From: DLAJ01 sp023663615
GTDB lineage: Bacteria; Bacillota; Clostridia; Lachnospirales; Lachnospiraceae
NCBI GenBank assembly: GCA_023663615.1
Contig: JAMPHA010000005.1
Location: 1 to 64,000 of the forward strand
Reading direction: 5' to 3'
DNA: 64,000 nucleotides
The notes under the pieces are model-generated. The model was not told the DNA's origin and did no database searches. It saw only the letters and a program-made list of their open reading frames with translations. Position 1 is the first letter of the stretch. Each line of letters starts with the position of its first letter. Made by a program: the position numbers and the translations under genes. Positions 1-9,203 of this stretch are shown one piece after another.

Positions 1-128
1 TTCTTGTTTTAAATGGATTTGAACTTGTATATAGTCAGGCAGAATTAAGTGATATGATTCTTTCCGCAGCTTCGGGAGAAGCCGGGGCAGAGGACATCTT
101 GCAGTGGATTTTGGAGCATCAAAGCTAA
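1..128 (+). CDS. Doc-like (Fic/Doc family) toxin, 3' end only
   Basis: The frame ending in TAA at 126-128 is open to the window edge and encodes about 41 residues starting LVLNGFELVYSQAEL and ending in LQWILEHQS. This resembles the C-terminal helices of death-on-curing proteins, which usually end in a W(I/L)xxH stretch after an acidic/Gly segment. The catalytic HxFx(D/N)GNKR motif lies outside the window, so the family call rests on the tail alone. A Doc protein would be a toxin that phosphorylates EF-Tu, normally paired with an upstream antitoxin. No antitoxin is visible downstream. Confidence 0.5.
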   Translation, partial: LVLNGFELVYSQAELSDMILSAASGEAGAEDILQWILEHQS

Positions 129-290
129 TCGTTTGAAAAGATCTTGAAGAGCGAAATACACACACAGCACAAAATTCTATTTTTATACATATACCGTCAT
201 TACGGGGGATGACTCCTGTTTTGATGCGGCAATTGCAGGATGTTTTTTCCAGCCTTTGTTTTTGCCCTTATGGAAAAATGACGGCGCATC

Positions 291-319
291 TTGATGTGGT
301 TCCGCAGGAATGGTATGAT
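291..319 (+). promoter_or_regulatory. Candidate sigma-A promoter for nth
   Basis: TTGATG at 291-296 and TATGAT at 314-319 are separated by 17 bp, close to the TTGACA/TATAAT consensus. It lies in the 335-nt gap between the Doc-like 3' end and nth, about 145 nt before the chosen nth start. Nothing else was recognised in that gap. Confidence 0.5.
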
Positions 320-463
320 AAAAAATAATTCAGACGAATGCCGATATAGATGTCGATATGAATGGCATGGCGTGCGATGGGAGAAATACCTATAAAACCG
401 CACGAAGAAAAGATTACAATAAAGAGATTTCATTCAGGATACGATCAGAGACGGAGGATTACC

Positions 464-1117
464 ATGAAATTATCCATGAAAAAGAAACAGGCGCTTGCGG
501 GCGAAATCATAGCGCGGTTAAAAGAGGAATATCCGGAGGCGGCGTGTTCCTTAGATTACGATCAGGCGTGGAAGCTCTTAGTCAGCGTCCGGCTTGCGGC
601 ACAGTGCACGGATGAGCGCGTGAATGTGGTTGTGCAGGAGTTATATGCAAAGTTTCCCGATGTGAACGCGCTTGCCGATGCGCCGGTGGAGGAGATCGAA
701 CGAATTGTCAGACCGTGCGGACTTGGAAACAGTAAAGCGCGCGACATCAGCGCCTGTATGAAAGTCCTGCGCGATACTTATAACGGCAGGGTGCCGAACA
801 GCTTTGACGAACTTCTGGCATTGCCGGGCGTCGGCAGAAAAAGTGCCAATCTGATCATGGGGGATGTGTTTGGGAAGCCGGCGATCGTGACGGATACGCA
901 TTGCATCCGTTTAGTCAACCGCATGGGTTTGGTGGATGGAATCAAGGAACCCAAAAAGGTGGAAATGGAGCTGTGGAAGCTGATCCCCGGTGAGGAAGGC
1001 AGCGATTTCTGTCACAGACTGGTATGGCACGGAAGAGAAATATGCACCGCAAGAACCAATCCACATTGCGATCGCTGCTGTCTGGCGGACATTTGCGCGA
1101 AGAGTGGGGTGAAGTAG
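464..1117 (+). CDS. nth: Endonuclease III (DNA glycosylase / AP lyase)
   Basis: Base-excision repair enzyme of 217 aa that removes oxidised pyrimidines and cleaves AP sites. It carries the helix-hairpin-helix LPGVGRKSA with the catalytic Lys, followed by the catalytic Asp in TDTHCIRL. The C-terminal iron-sulfur cluster is CTARTNPHC-DRC-CLADIC, so the first spacing is C-x7-C rather than the usual C-x6-C. The remaining spacings (x2, x5) are standard. The start at 464 is chosen because GGAGG sits 8 nt upstream. An in-frame ATG at 362 would add 34 residues that do not look like the family. Confidence 0.95.
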   Translation: MKLSMKKKQALAGEIIARLKEEYPEAACSLDYDQAWKLLVSVRLAAQCTDERVNVVVQELYAKFPDVNALADAPVEEIERIVRPCGLGNSKARDISACMKVLRDTYNGRVPNSFDELLALPGVGRKSANLIMGDVFGKPAIVTDTHCIRLVNRMGLVDGIKEPKKVEMELWKLIPGEEGSDFCHRLVWHGREICTARTNPHCDRCCLADICAKSGVK

Positions 1118-1152
1118 GAGAAGTCCGATGAAATCTTTCATATCGCAGATGA

Positions 1153-1371
1153 TATTTAGAAAGGGGAATCTATCTGCTTGGAGGACAGTCGATTCTATTT
1201 CCGACAGAAGCTCTGGACAAAAAAGAAAAAATAGAAGATGTCTGCGGATATTTGAATCAATGGACAGATGAAATCATTGTCAGACATAGAAATATGGATG
1301 TGGTTAAGGAACTTGCATTGTCCGCCATTCTATCGAGGGGAGGAAGTGTCCGAAGGGGTCATTGCATCTGA
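1153..1371 (+). pseudogene. Remnant of an aspartate/ornithine carbamoyltransferase-family gene
   Basis: An open frame without a sensible start encodes LLGGQSILFPTEALDKKEKI, then EDVCGYLNQWTDEIIVRHRN and DVVKELALSA, ending at TGA 1369-1371. The order (Pro/Glu segment, acidic 'IEDV', 'D.I..RH', 'V.ELA') is that of the end of the carbamoyl-phosphate-binding domain of ATCase/OTCase proteins. The substrate-binding domain is missing and the frame ends abruptly. A second overlapping frame (1268-1474) shows no recognisable homology. This looks like decayed DNA between nth and the glycosyltransferase. Confidence 0.5.
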
Positions 1372-1470
1372 TTATTTTGCCGGCTATCAGTTTAAGAGAT
1401 ATTTGTTAGAGGTACAGCAGGCAATGATGATTTATTGTCAGTGCGCGAAAGAGAAAGGAATCGCAAAACA

Positions 1471-2953
1471 ATGAGTCAAAAACCAATTCTTTTTGTGAGT
1501 GTGAATGACCGCTGTTATGCTTCTTACCGCTTTTTTGCGGCAAGGCTTGCAGAGGCAGTGAAGCGTCAGGGAATGGAGACGGCGTGGTGCTATCTGCCGG
1601 AGGGAAGCGGTAAAAATGAGGAATCGTGGGATCGGGTATTGCAGGAGGTGTTGGGAAAACCGTATCTTGCAGTAGTCGATTTCAATTCTTTTCTGCCAAA
1701 GCTTGCGGCGGATGGGACGAATCTGATCGATCTGTTTGGCGCGCCGTTTTATCATATTGTGTTGGACCATCCGCTTTATCATCACGCGGCGCTTTCGGCG
1801 GATACCGGTTTCCAGCGCGTCGTTTGTGTGGATGAGCGCCATGCCGATTACGTGCGGGCGAATTATCCCCGTATCAGGCAGGTGTGGGTGCAGTCGATTC
1901 CCGGAACGGCGGGCGATTTGGCGGATCAGCCGTTTGGAGCGCGAAAAAATGAGATCCTGTTTTGCGGAACCTATGAGGATCCTGCGCAGTATTGGGAACT
2001 GATGAACGAGCTGCCCGCGGGATTAAAAAAAGAATGCCGCCTGTTAGCGGAGCGGATGCTCGCACAGCCGGAGCGGACGATGGAGGAACTGCTCGCGGAA
2101 ATTTTGGAGGAAATGCCCGGTCATCCGAAAGCGGAAACGGCGCTTGGACCGCGTTTTGCGGCGCGTATGCAGGCAGATTTTTTGGCGGATGCCTATGTCA
2201 GGAATCAGCGCAGAAAGCAGGTTGTGGAGGCGCTTTTTCATGTGGGACTGCCGCTTGCGCTATACGGTCAGGGATGGGAACAGATCGGAGCGCAGGCGGG
2301 AGGCGCGCTTTCCTATGAGAGTTATGTAAACTTGATCGGTGACTATCGCTTCGCTTTACACTGTATGCCGGGATTTGTGTGCGGCGGGCATGACCGGATC
2401 GGCAACGCCATGCAAAATGGAGCGGTATGCATTTCGGACCGTACCCAATATACGCGCCGCCGTTACGAGCCGCAGAACGGGAGACAGTTCGGGCAGACAA
2501 GCNNNNNNNNNNNNNNNNNNNNNNNNNNNNNNNNNNNNNNNNNNNNNNNNNNNNNNNNNNNNNNNNNNNNNNNNNNNNNNNNNNNNNNNNNNNNNNNNNN
2601 NNGTGCAGGCGGAAGCGGAGCGGTCCGGACAGGGGAACGTGCAGGCGGAAGCGGAGCGGTCCGGACAGGGGAACGTGCAGGCGGAAGCGGAGCCGATCGG
2701 ACAGAGGAACGCGCAGGCAGATACAGTGCCGACCGGGCAGGAGGATATGCAGCCGCAGGCGGAGCGGAGGATGCTCGGCTATGAGACCGGACAGATGGAT
2801 ACGCTGATCGCGCAATGCGAATATGCGCTTTCCCATGAGCGGGAGACGGAGGAGATCGCCGCGGCGGGAAAGCGTTACGCCGAGTCGCAGGATACATGGG
2901 ATCATTTTGCAAAAAGACTGATTGGCTGGATAGAAAGCGAGACGAAGAGGTAA
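1471..2953 (+). CDS. CgeB/Glyco_trans_1_2-type glycosyltransferase, interrupted by an assembly gap
   Basis: The N-terminal half begins MSQKPILFVSVNDRCYASYR, and the segment before the gap (FALHCMPGFVCGGHDRIGNAMQNG) matches the nucleotide-sugar-binding C-lobe of CgeB/YkvP-like transferases, which modify spore coat or surface glycans. After the gap the reading frame ending at TAA 2951-2953 carries a 12-residue repeat (VQAEAERSGQGN) and then a plausible C-terminal helix region (TEEIAAAGKRYAESQDTWDHF). The last full codon before the gap ends at 2502 and the first after it starts at 2603. The gene is therefore open only if the true gap length is a multiple of 3, and the 100 Ns are a placeholder. 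The start at 1471 was chosen over an upstream in-frame start at 1435 because the family's N-terminal strand begins there. Confidence 0.7.
2503..2602. other. Assembly gap of exactly 100 N
   Basis: A run of 100 ambiguous bases inside the glycosyltransferase gene, directly before a 36-bp tandem repeat. Scaffolding tools commonly write 100 N for gaps of unknown size. The repeat probably collapsed or broke the assembly here. Confidence 0.98.
2603..2746 (+). repeat. 36-bp in-frame tandem repeat (12-residue unit)
   Basis: Four consecutive 36-bp units start at 2603, 2639, 2675 and 2711. The first two are identical, the third differs at a few bases and the fourth is degraded. Each encodes a version of VQAEAERSGQGN. 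The array begins at the edge of the assembly gap, so the real copy number is unknown. Confidence 0.9.
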
Positions 2954-3090
2954 TGGAAGAGTGAACCGGGAAGCAAAGCGGAAAGGCGATTTGAAAACGG
3001 AGCGAAGCGTGGAATGCGGCATAAAGTGAACCGGAATCAAGAAGAAGGAACAAACGGAAATGATGCAGGGTACAGAGTGAAGAGCTCAGA

Positions 3091-4641
3091 GTGAAGGACA
3101 AGGCCGGAATGAGGATCAAAACGAGGCGGAAAACAGAGATGGAAACGGAGCAGGAAACACAAGAAACACAGGAAAATCAGACAACACAGGAAAACCAAGA
3201 AACACAGGAAAATCAGACAACACAGAAAAACCCAAAAATACATCAGAATCAGAATCCACATCAAAGTCAGAAAGCGCAGGGGCGGCGTCCGCACAGCCAT
3301 GAGATTGACATGGTGCACGGTCCGCTGTTTGGAAAACTGCTGCTGTTTGCACTGCCGCTTATGCTGTCCGGCATTTTACAACTGCTGTTTAACGCGGCGG
3401 ATATTATTGTGGTCGGAAGATTTGCAGGGGATGAGTCGCTTGCGGCGGTCGGTTCGACAGGCTCGCTCATCAATCTGCTGACGAATCTGTTCATTGGCGC
3501 ATCGGTCGGCGCGAACGTCGTCGCGGCGCAGTTTTACGGTTCCGGTCAGCGGGACAAGATTTCCGATACGGTTCATACGAGCGTGTTTTTAAGCCTGATC
3601 TGCGGCGCGGTGATGACGGTGGTTGGCGTTTTTCTTTCGGGACAGATGCTTGTGTGGATGTCCTCGCCGGATGATGTGATCGGGCTTGCCACGATTTATC
3701 TGCGCATTTATTTTTTGGGAATGCCGGCGGTGATGGTATACAATTTCGGCAGCGCCATTCTGCGGGCGGCGGGAGACACTAGGAGACCGCTCTATTTTCT
3801 GATGCTTGCGGGTATTGTCAATGTGCTGCTCAATCTTTTGCTTGTAATCGTTTTACATTTAGGCGTGGTCGGGGTTGCCGCGGCGACGGTTATTTCCCAG
3901 TATATCTCCGCAGCGCTTGTATTGTGGTGCATGGTGATGGATGAGGAACTGCATTTTTCGCTCCGCGGACTGCACTGTACCAAAGAAATTCTGGTGCGCA
4001 TCATCCGCATAGGGATCCCGGCGGGTATCCAGGGAACGGTATTCTCTTTATCCAACGTCGTCATTCAGTCTGCGATCAATTCCTTTGGAAAGATCGTTGT
4101 GGCGGGAAACTCTGCGGCGGCCAATATTGAGGGATTCGTCTATGTCGCCATGAATTCCATGTATCAGACGGCATTGACGTTTATCGGACAGAATTACGGC
4201 GCGGGGGAGAAAAAAAGAATCCTGCGCGTGCTTTTTTATTGCGAGGGAATTGTGATCGTGGTAGGAACGCTGCTCGGCAATCTGGCGGTTGTATTCGGAA
4301 AGGAACTGCTTTCGATCTACTCCGGTACGAAAGAAGTCGTGGAAGCGGGACTGGTGCGAATGCAGTATATCTGCCGCTTTTATGCGCTTTGCGGCGTGAT
4401 GGATGTGATGGTCGGCGCCCTGCGCGGCATCGGGTATTCCGTTATGCCGATGATCGTATCGTTAGTCGGCGCGTGCGGTCTGCGCCTTTTATGGATTGCG
4501 ACGGTCTTTCGGATGGACAGGACCACGGGAACCTTGTATCTTTCTTATATCGTGACATGGGCGGTAACAGCGGCGGCGCATGTGATCTGCTTTGTGATCG
4601 CATACCGGCGGAAACCGAAACATCACGCGGTTTCCGTCTGA
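3091..4641 (+). CDS. MATE-family multidrug/Na+ antiporter
   Basis: Inner-membrane exporter of 516 aa in the MATE family, expected to use H+ or Na+ gradients to expel drugs or metabolites. The conserved core begins near residue 75 (MVHGPLFGKLLLFALPLMLS) with NAADIIVVGRF in the first helix pair, and about 12 hydrophobic helices follow. The first ~70 residues are hydrophilic and dominated by a 12-residue repeat (QETQENQTTQEN, two 36-bp units at 3160-3195 and 3196-3231), which is not part of the family. The start is uncertain: GTG at 3091, ATG at 3109 or ATG at 3139 are all in frame without a strong ribosome site. It is convergent with the next gene. Confidence 0.85.
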   Translation: MKDKAGMRIKTRRKTEMETEQETQETQENQTTQENQETQENQTTQKNPKIHQNQNPHQSQKAQGRRPHSHEIDMVHGPLFGKLLLFALPLMLSGILQLLFNAADIIVVGRFAGDESLAAVGSTGSLINLLTNLFIGASVGANVVAAQFYGSGQRDKISDTVHTSVFLSLICGAVMTVVGVFLSGQMLVWMSSPDDVIGLATIYLRIYFLGMPAVMVYNFGSAILRAAGDTRRPLYFLMLAGIVNVLLNLLLVIVLHLGVVGVAAATVISQYISAALVLWCMVMDEELHFSLRGLHCTKEILVRIIRIGIPAGIQGTVFSLSNVVIQSAINSFGKIVVAGNSAAANIEGFVYVAMNSMYQTALTFIGQNYGAGEKKRILRVLFYCEGIVIVVGTLLGNLAVVFGKELLSIYSGTKEVVEAGLVRMQYICRFYALCGVMDVMVGALRGIGYSVMPMIVSLVGACGLRLLWIATVFRMDRTTGTLYLSYIVTWAVTAAAHVICFVIAYRRKPKHHAVSV

Positions 4642-4714
4642 GGATCACTCATTTAAGCAGCGTCCGATAAAAGCGGATGCCGCCCGGCGGTCGATCCGGT
4701 CTTATAGAGCTGCT

Positions 4715-7700
4715 TTAGCAGGGGTCGGCGCACGGCTCCGCATCCGCTTCGCGGGGGCTCTCAAACAGTGCGCGCAGTGCTGCCTCGCTCATCGTGTCGA
4801 TCGGGTGCGGCGTGTTCTCATTCCACGTATCCGCATAATGGCACAGGCTTTTAAGCAGACAGGCCGCTTCCGCATGACCGTCCGCAGCAAGGCGCGGCAG
4901 CGGACTTGCGCAGATGATGAGCGGGACATCGGTACCGATTAGCTGCACTTCATAGATCAGACCGAGCCGGTGATTGCGTTCAAAGTTATCCATGGTCTGT
5001 ACGACCGGCACGATCGCAGTGTCGTCAAGGATCGTGGATGCGGAGTTCATGACGATCTCCCACCACTGCGGCGTGGAATAGCTGTTTGTCGGAAAAAGAG
5101 CAAGCGCGGGGTGTTCCCTGCGGATGAGAAGTCCCATGGTACCGACCGGAACTTCTTTTTTCATGCCCTCGGAAATACTGCGGAACATCGGATAGCACCA
5201 GAAGTCCGTACAATAAGTGCCTGTGACCGCGTTTGGATTCTGTTCCGGAGAAAGGCAGAGCACCGTGGGTTTTCCTTTCTGCACGCGGGTAATCGCATCG
5301 GAGAGGGTGATTGTAATGTTATGTAAACCGAAAAGCGATTCCGATGTCATACCGAGACCGCCGGGAATGGAGACGTTATGGGACGCCTCAACAGATTCCG
5401 GCACCGTGCCGGTACTTTTTTCTGCGCTGGATATTGTATCGGCATAGTCCGGATAGCTCCATAATTCATAGTGATTCTCTACATCCGTGCCTGCAAGCCG
5501 GATCTGAAGTAAGTAATGTTCCGGATGCCCGGATGCGGGAAGCGCAATGCTGAACGGGCAGAGTCTGGTATAGCCGTTTTCTGATATGCCTGCGGGGCCC
5601 TCCAAAAGCTGCCGGAAGATCAGATTGCCGTCCGACGCATCCGTGAATAAAAGTTCCACGGAAACGGACTCCGGCAGTTCTTTGCGGTACCATGTTAAGG
5701 AGAGCATACCCGTAAGCGCGGAGCCGTTTGAGAGGACATAGGAAGGAAATTCCGCCTGGATCACGGCATCGGAGCAGAAGCATCGAAATTCCTCTGCGCT
5801 GAGAATACCTTTGTTTTCCATGAACGCGTCAAGCATACCGACAAGCGCGGTTCCCTGTCCGGAGAAGTCTTGAATGTCCAAAATCTGAAAGCCTGCCATA
5901 TCTTTCGTGCGGAGCGCAGTTTCTAATTCGTCCTTATAACATGCCGCGGCGAGCGCGCCGGAATTTTTGAAATAATCCTTTGCCATCGGCAGCAGTCCTT
6001 TTTCTTCAAGCCGGCGGCGGAAAATCTCAAAATTGCGCGCCTGTAACACACCGGTGTATTTTTTGATCTCATCAAAATCGGGATAAGTCTCATACTGACC
6101 GATCTCATGCGAGACGACCGGGACATTCGGGATCAGTTCTTTTGCCGCTTCTGTCAGCTTGACGCGTTTGATGCCGGTGCCGTACTGAATCTCGATCGTA
6201 CCGTCCTCACCGACTGCCGCGCTGTTTCCATGATAATCGGGGAAGATCGCGGATTCATAGGTAAAATCCGTACAGGGACGATCGGTCTGCACATGACCGA
6301 GCGGCTTGTCGCACATGGCATAGGAACCGCGGATCTGCCGATCGACGGTAAAGCGCACGCCGCAGAAGAAGTCATCGTTGGGCTGAATGTTGGGAATCCA
6401 CTGGAAATTGTTGGAGCCCTGCGTGTAGAGGTGCCGTCCGTCACAGGCTTTATAGCGGCCGACCAGTTCGTTGACAGCCTCCGGACTGCCCCATAGCTCA
6501 TTTCCCATGGACATCATGCAGAAAGAAGGATGATTGCCGAACTCATCCAGAATGCGGAAGCCTTCTTCGGTCAGATAACGCTGTCCTGCCTCGTCATAGC
6601 CATCGTCCCCCTCGGCGGCGAATGTGCCCCAGAATGGGAGTTCGGGTTCATAGTAAATACCGAGCAGATCGGCGGCGAGAAATGCAGCCTCCGGCGGGCA
6701 GCAGGTATGACAGCGATAGTGGTTGATGCCGAATTCCTTTGCCGCCTGCATGACTTTGAGCCAGCCGGAAAGATTCATCGGCGCATAGCCCGTCAGCGGA
6801 AAGATCATGCCGTCATGCTTGCCGCGCAGGAATGTTTTGCGGTCGTTGATGTAAAAATGCGTGCCGCGCGCCTCAAATTTGCGGATGCCGCACCACACGG
6901 CATAGCAATCGCCGCGGCGGTTGCTATTGCAGTCGCCATGGCAACTGCCATTGCAGTCATTATGAAACCCGTCATTGCAGTCGCCGGCTCCGTCTTCAAT
7001 TGTCAGGGAAACGGCAAGGCGCAGGACGGCAGGTTCATATTCGTCCCATACAGGGAGCGTGTCGGGGAGCGGCGCATGGAAGCGCAGCTTGGTTCGGAAC
7101 GTATGCGGATCGGAGGACTGCGCATGGAAAGCCGCCGCATTCCCGCGCAGAAGCGTGACTGCGGAAGGATCCGCAAGTACCTGCCCGGCGGGAAGAAGCG
7201 TGTCAAGGCCGCAGGCGTCTGACCCGCAGTCCGGCACAGATAAGTTCTCCAACGTGACAGGAAGCGCTTTTACAGTCAAAGTGGCATTGTTTAATTCACA
7301 ATAATTATCAATCAAAACCGTACCAGACAAAACCCTTTGATCATAATCCGTATCAATCCGGACATGACGGATACGCATCGTGTCATAAAAGGTCAGCGTC
7401 ATGGAGCCGACAATCCCGTTCCAGTTTGTCTGGGTGTCGGGGGAGGTCATATGACCGCCGCGTGTCGGGTAGTCCACATTCGAAGTCATGATCGTCAAGA
7501 CAGGATGTTCCTGTTTGATGAGCGCCGTTAAATCGTAACGGTGCGGCGTGCACAGGCTGTTTTCGGTTCCTGCATAAACGCCGTCCACCCAGACGTGGGA
7601 AATCCGTGTCCGTTCCAGCGTAAGAACGGCGTGTTGTCCGACCGCGCCGGGTGCGATGGCAAGCGTCCGCTGATACCATGCGTAACCTTCCGTCAGATAG

Positions 7701-7882
7701 GCGGCAGTCAGGCAGCCGGTTTCCGCGGCCGGATTTGGCGCGCCCTTTTTTTGCTCCGACGTTGTGGACGGAAGCAGGATCGTGTCGGAATAAGCGCCGG
7801 TTTCATAATGTGCATCCATTCCTTTTTTTTCATTGTCAAGCCGGAAATTCCAAAGCCCGGACAGATCATATTGATACGTCAT
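4715..7882 (-). CDS. Glycoside hydrolase family 2 (beta-galactosidase/beta-glucuronidase type)
   Basis: Predicted cytoplasmic exo-glycosidase of 1055 aa with no signal peptide. The order is a sugar-binding jelly roll (LSGLWNFRLD... near residue 8), an immunoglobulin-like domain, a TIM barrel, and a C-terminal extension of about 400 residues. The catalytic acid/base is in MSMGNELWG (Glu462) and the likely nucleophile in VSHEIGQYE (Glu593). Start at 7882: a GGAGA sits 8 nt upstream on the minus strand, and longer frames to 8116 look non-coding. Between the Ig-like domain and the barrel (about 6895-6990) there is a Cys/Asp/Asn/Gly-rich stretch of repeated '(N/G)DC' units, absent from typical family members. 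The sugar specificity cannot be read from the sequence. Confidence 0.88.
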   Translation of the reverse strand: MTYQYDLSGLWNFRLDNEKKGMDAHYETGAYSDTILLPSTTSEQKKGAPNPAAETGCLTAAYLTEGYAWYQRTLAIAPGAVGQHAVLTLERTRISHVWVDGVYAGTENSLCTPHRYDLTALIKQEHPVLTIMTSNVDYPTRGGHMTSPDTQTNWNGIVGSMTLTFYDTMRIRHVRIDTDYDQRVLSGTVLIDNYCELNNATLTVKALPVTLENLSVPDCGSDACGLDTLLPAGQVLADPSAVTLLRGNAAAFHAQSSDPHTFRTKLRFHAPLPDTLPVWDEYEPAVLRLAVSLTIEDGAGDCNDGFHNDCNGSCHGDCNSNRRGDCYAVWCGIRKFEARGTHFYINDRKTFLRGKHDGMIFPLTGYAPMNLSGWLKVMQAAKEFGINHYRCHTCCPPEAAFLAADLLGIYYEPELPFWGTFAAEGDDGYDEAGQRYLTEEGFRILDEFGNHPSFCMMSMGNELWGSPEAVNELVGRYKACDGRHLYTQGSNNFQWIPNIQPNDDFFCGVRFTVDRQIRGSYAMCDKPLGHVQTDRPCTDFTYESAIFPDYHGNSAAVGEDGTIEIQYGTGIKRVKLTEAAKELIPNVPVVSHEIGQYETYPDFDEIKKYTGVLQARNFEIFRRRLEEKGLLPMAKDYFKNSGALAAACYKDELETALRTKDMAGFQILDIQDFSGQGTALVGMLDAFMENKGILSAEEFRCFCSDAVIQAEFPSYVLSNGSALTGMLSLTWYRKELPESVSVELLFTDASDGNLIFRQLLEGPAGISENGYTRLCPFSIALPASGHPEHYLLQIRLAGTDVENHYELWSYPDYADTISSAEKSTGTVPESVEASHNVSIPGGLGMTSESLFGLHNITITLSDAITRVQKGKPTVLCLSPEQNPNAVTGTYCTDFWCYPMFRSISEGMKKEVPVGTMGLLIRREHPALALFPTNSYSTPQWWEIVMNSASTILDDTAIVPVVQTMDNFERNHRLGLIYEVQLIGTDVPLIICASPLPRLAADGHAEAACLLKSLCHYADTWNENTPHPIDTMSEAALRALFESPREADAEPCADPC

Positions 7883-7914
7883 ACTGGGTGTCTCCATTTC
7901 TGATGTGGGTGTAA

Positions 7915-7944
7915 GATATAAGGTTTTAAGGCTTTGCCGTGCAA
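7915..7944 (-). promoter_or_regulatory. Possible promoter for the GH2 gene
   Basis: On the minus strand TTGCAC (7944-7939) is followed after 18 bp by TATATC (7920-7915), 32 nt before the start codon. It is a weak match in the 325-nt divergent gap (7883-8207). No second clear signal for the rightward gene was seen. Confidence 0.3.
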
Positions 7945-8207
7945 AAAATAGAGAAACGGAAACCTCTGCGGCGGGCTGCCTTTGGAGATAAGCATAGCAT
8001 AATCGCGGGAGAAAAGCGAGTGGGCGGCGGATAAATATAGAAATAAAAAATGGAAAACAGTTGGATTCGGCGTAAAGATTTGATAAAATAGAAAACAACG
8101 GGCAAAGCAACGGCAAAAGACCGGGCAGCAGACAAAGATCAAAACGGTAAAGAAGAACAGAAAGCCCGGAAACCCAAAACAGTAAAGAAAGCAGAGAGAG
8201 AAAAAGA

Positions 8208-9191
8208 ATGATCTATAAGTGTCATAATTGTGGTGGAAATGTGATTTATGATCCGCAGCGCAAGCGGATGTACTGCGCGCACTGCGAGGGGATGGACAGT
8301 GAGGAGCCGGTTTCGGGCGGCAGTGTGGCGCAGTGTGCAAACTGCGGCGCGCCGCTTACCGTGCGTGCGTTCCAGTCAGCGGGGAAATGCGAGCACTGCG
8401 GCTGTTATCAGATTTTTGAGGAGCGGGTGAGCGGGCAGTTTACGCCGCATCTGATCCTGCCGTTTACCGTAAGCAGACAGGAGACGGAGAGAAGATTGCA
8501 GTCAGAGTTCGGCAAGCGGACATTTGCACCGTCCTCGTTTCTGTCAAGAGCAACCTTAAAGAAGATGGAAGGCATGTATGTTCCTTTTTTCATGTATGAT
8601 TACCATGTGAACTATGACTGGTCGGGAAAAGGAACGAAAGTGCGGGTATGGACGTCGGGAGACACGGAATATACGGAAACATCCCATTATCATATCAGAA
8701 GGAGCATGGAGGCGGACTTTTCGCGCGTGCCCGTGGACGCTTCCGACCAGATGGACGACGCAAAGATGGATTTGGTGGAACCCTATGATTATGGGGCGCT
8801 TACAAACTTTCAAATGAAATATATGTCCGGCTTTTTCGCAGAGATGTATAATCAGGGCGCGGCGCAGTTAGAGCCGCGCGCACACAGGAAAGCGGAGCGG
8901 GACGCCGAGGAGCTGATGCGGCAGACGATCGCGGGTTATTCGACAGTGACTCCTGAATACCGCAACCTGAGTGTGAACCAGAGGGCGGTGGATTATGCGC
9001 TGATGCCGGTGTGGGTGTATGAATATACGTACGGCGGCGAAAGCTGTCCGTTTTATGTAAACGGACAGACGGGAAAGGTCATTGGGAAAATGCCGGTTTC
9101 CAAACCGAAGATGATCGGGTATACCGCGTCTGTTTTCGGATTTGTGCTGATCATCGGTCAGCTTGTCCGGATGATCATGGGTTTGGTGTGA
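8208..9191 (+). CDS. Zinc-ribbon membrane protein (YdjG-like)
   Basis: A 327-aa protein starting with two zinc ribbons: CHNCGG...CAHCEG (residues 4-27) and CANCGAP...CEHCGC. A globular middle region follows (VPFFMYDYHVNYDW; HYHIRRSMEADF), and one C-terminal hydrophobic segment (YTASVFGFVLIIGQLVRMIM) probably anchors it. This layout resembles zinc-ribbon/TFIIB-type membrane proteins such as B. subtilis YdjG, whose role is unclear. It is 12 nt upstream of a TPM-domain gene and probably shares its transcript. No function is assigned. Confidence 0.7.
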   Translation: MIYKCHNCGGNVIYDPQRKRMYCAHCEGMDSEEPVSGGSVAQCANCGAPLTVRAFQSAGKCEHCGCYQIFEERVSGQFTPHLILPFTVSRQETERRLQSEFGKRTFAPSSFLSRATLKKMEGMYVPFFMYDYHVNYDWSGKGTKVRVWTSGDTEYTETSHYHIRRSMEADFSRVPVDASDQMDDAKMDLVEPYDYGALTNFQMKYMSGFFAEMYNQGAAQLEPRAHRKAERDAEELMRQTIAGYSTVTPEYRNLSVNQRAVDYALMPVWVYEYTYGGESCPFYVNGQTGKVIGKMPVSKPKMIGYTASVFGFVLIIGQLVRMIMGLV

Positions 9192-9203
9192 CGGAGGTTC
9201 GTT

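Noticed and set aside
1268..1474. 68-codon ORF overlapping the carbamoyltransferase remnant
   Set aside because: No recognised homology, overlaps two other frames and has no ribosome site.
7883..8340. Long minus-strand ORFs upstream of the GH2 start
   Set aside because: They lack GH2 similarity, cross the divergent promoter region, and a good ribosome site with ATG at 7882 explains the start.
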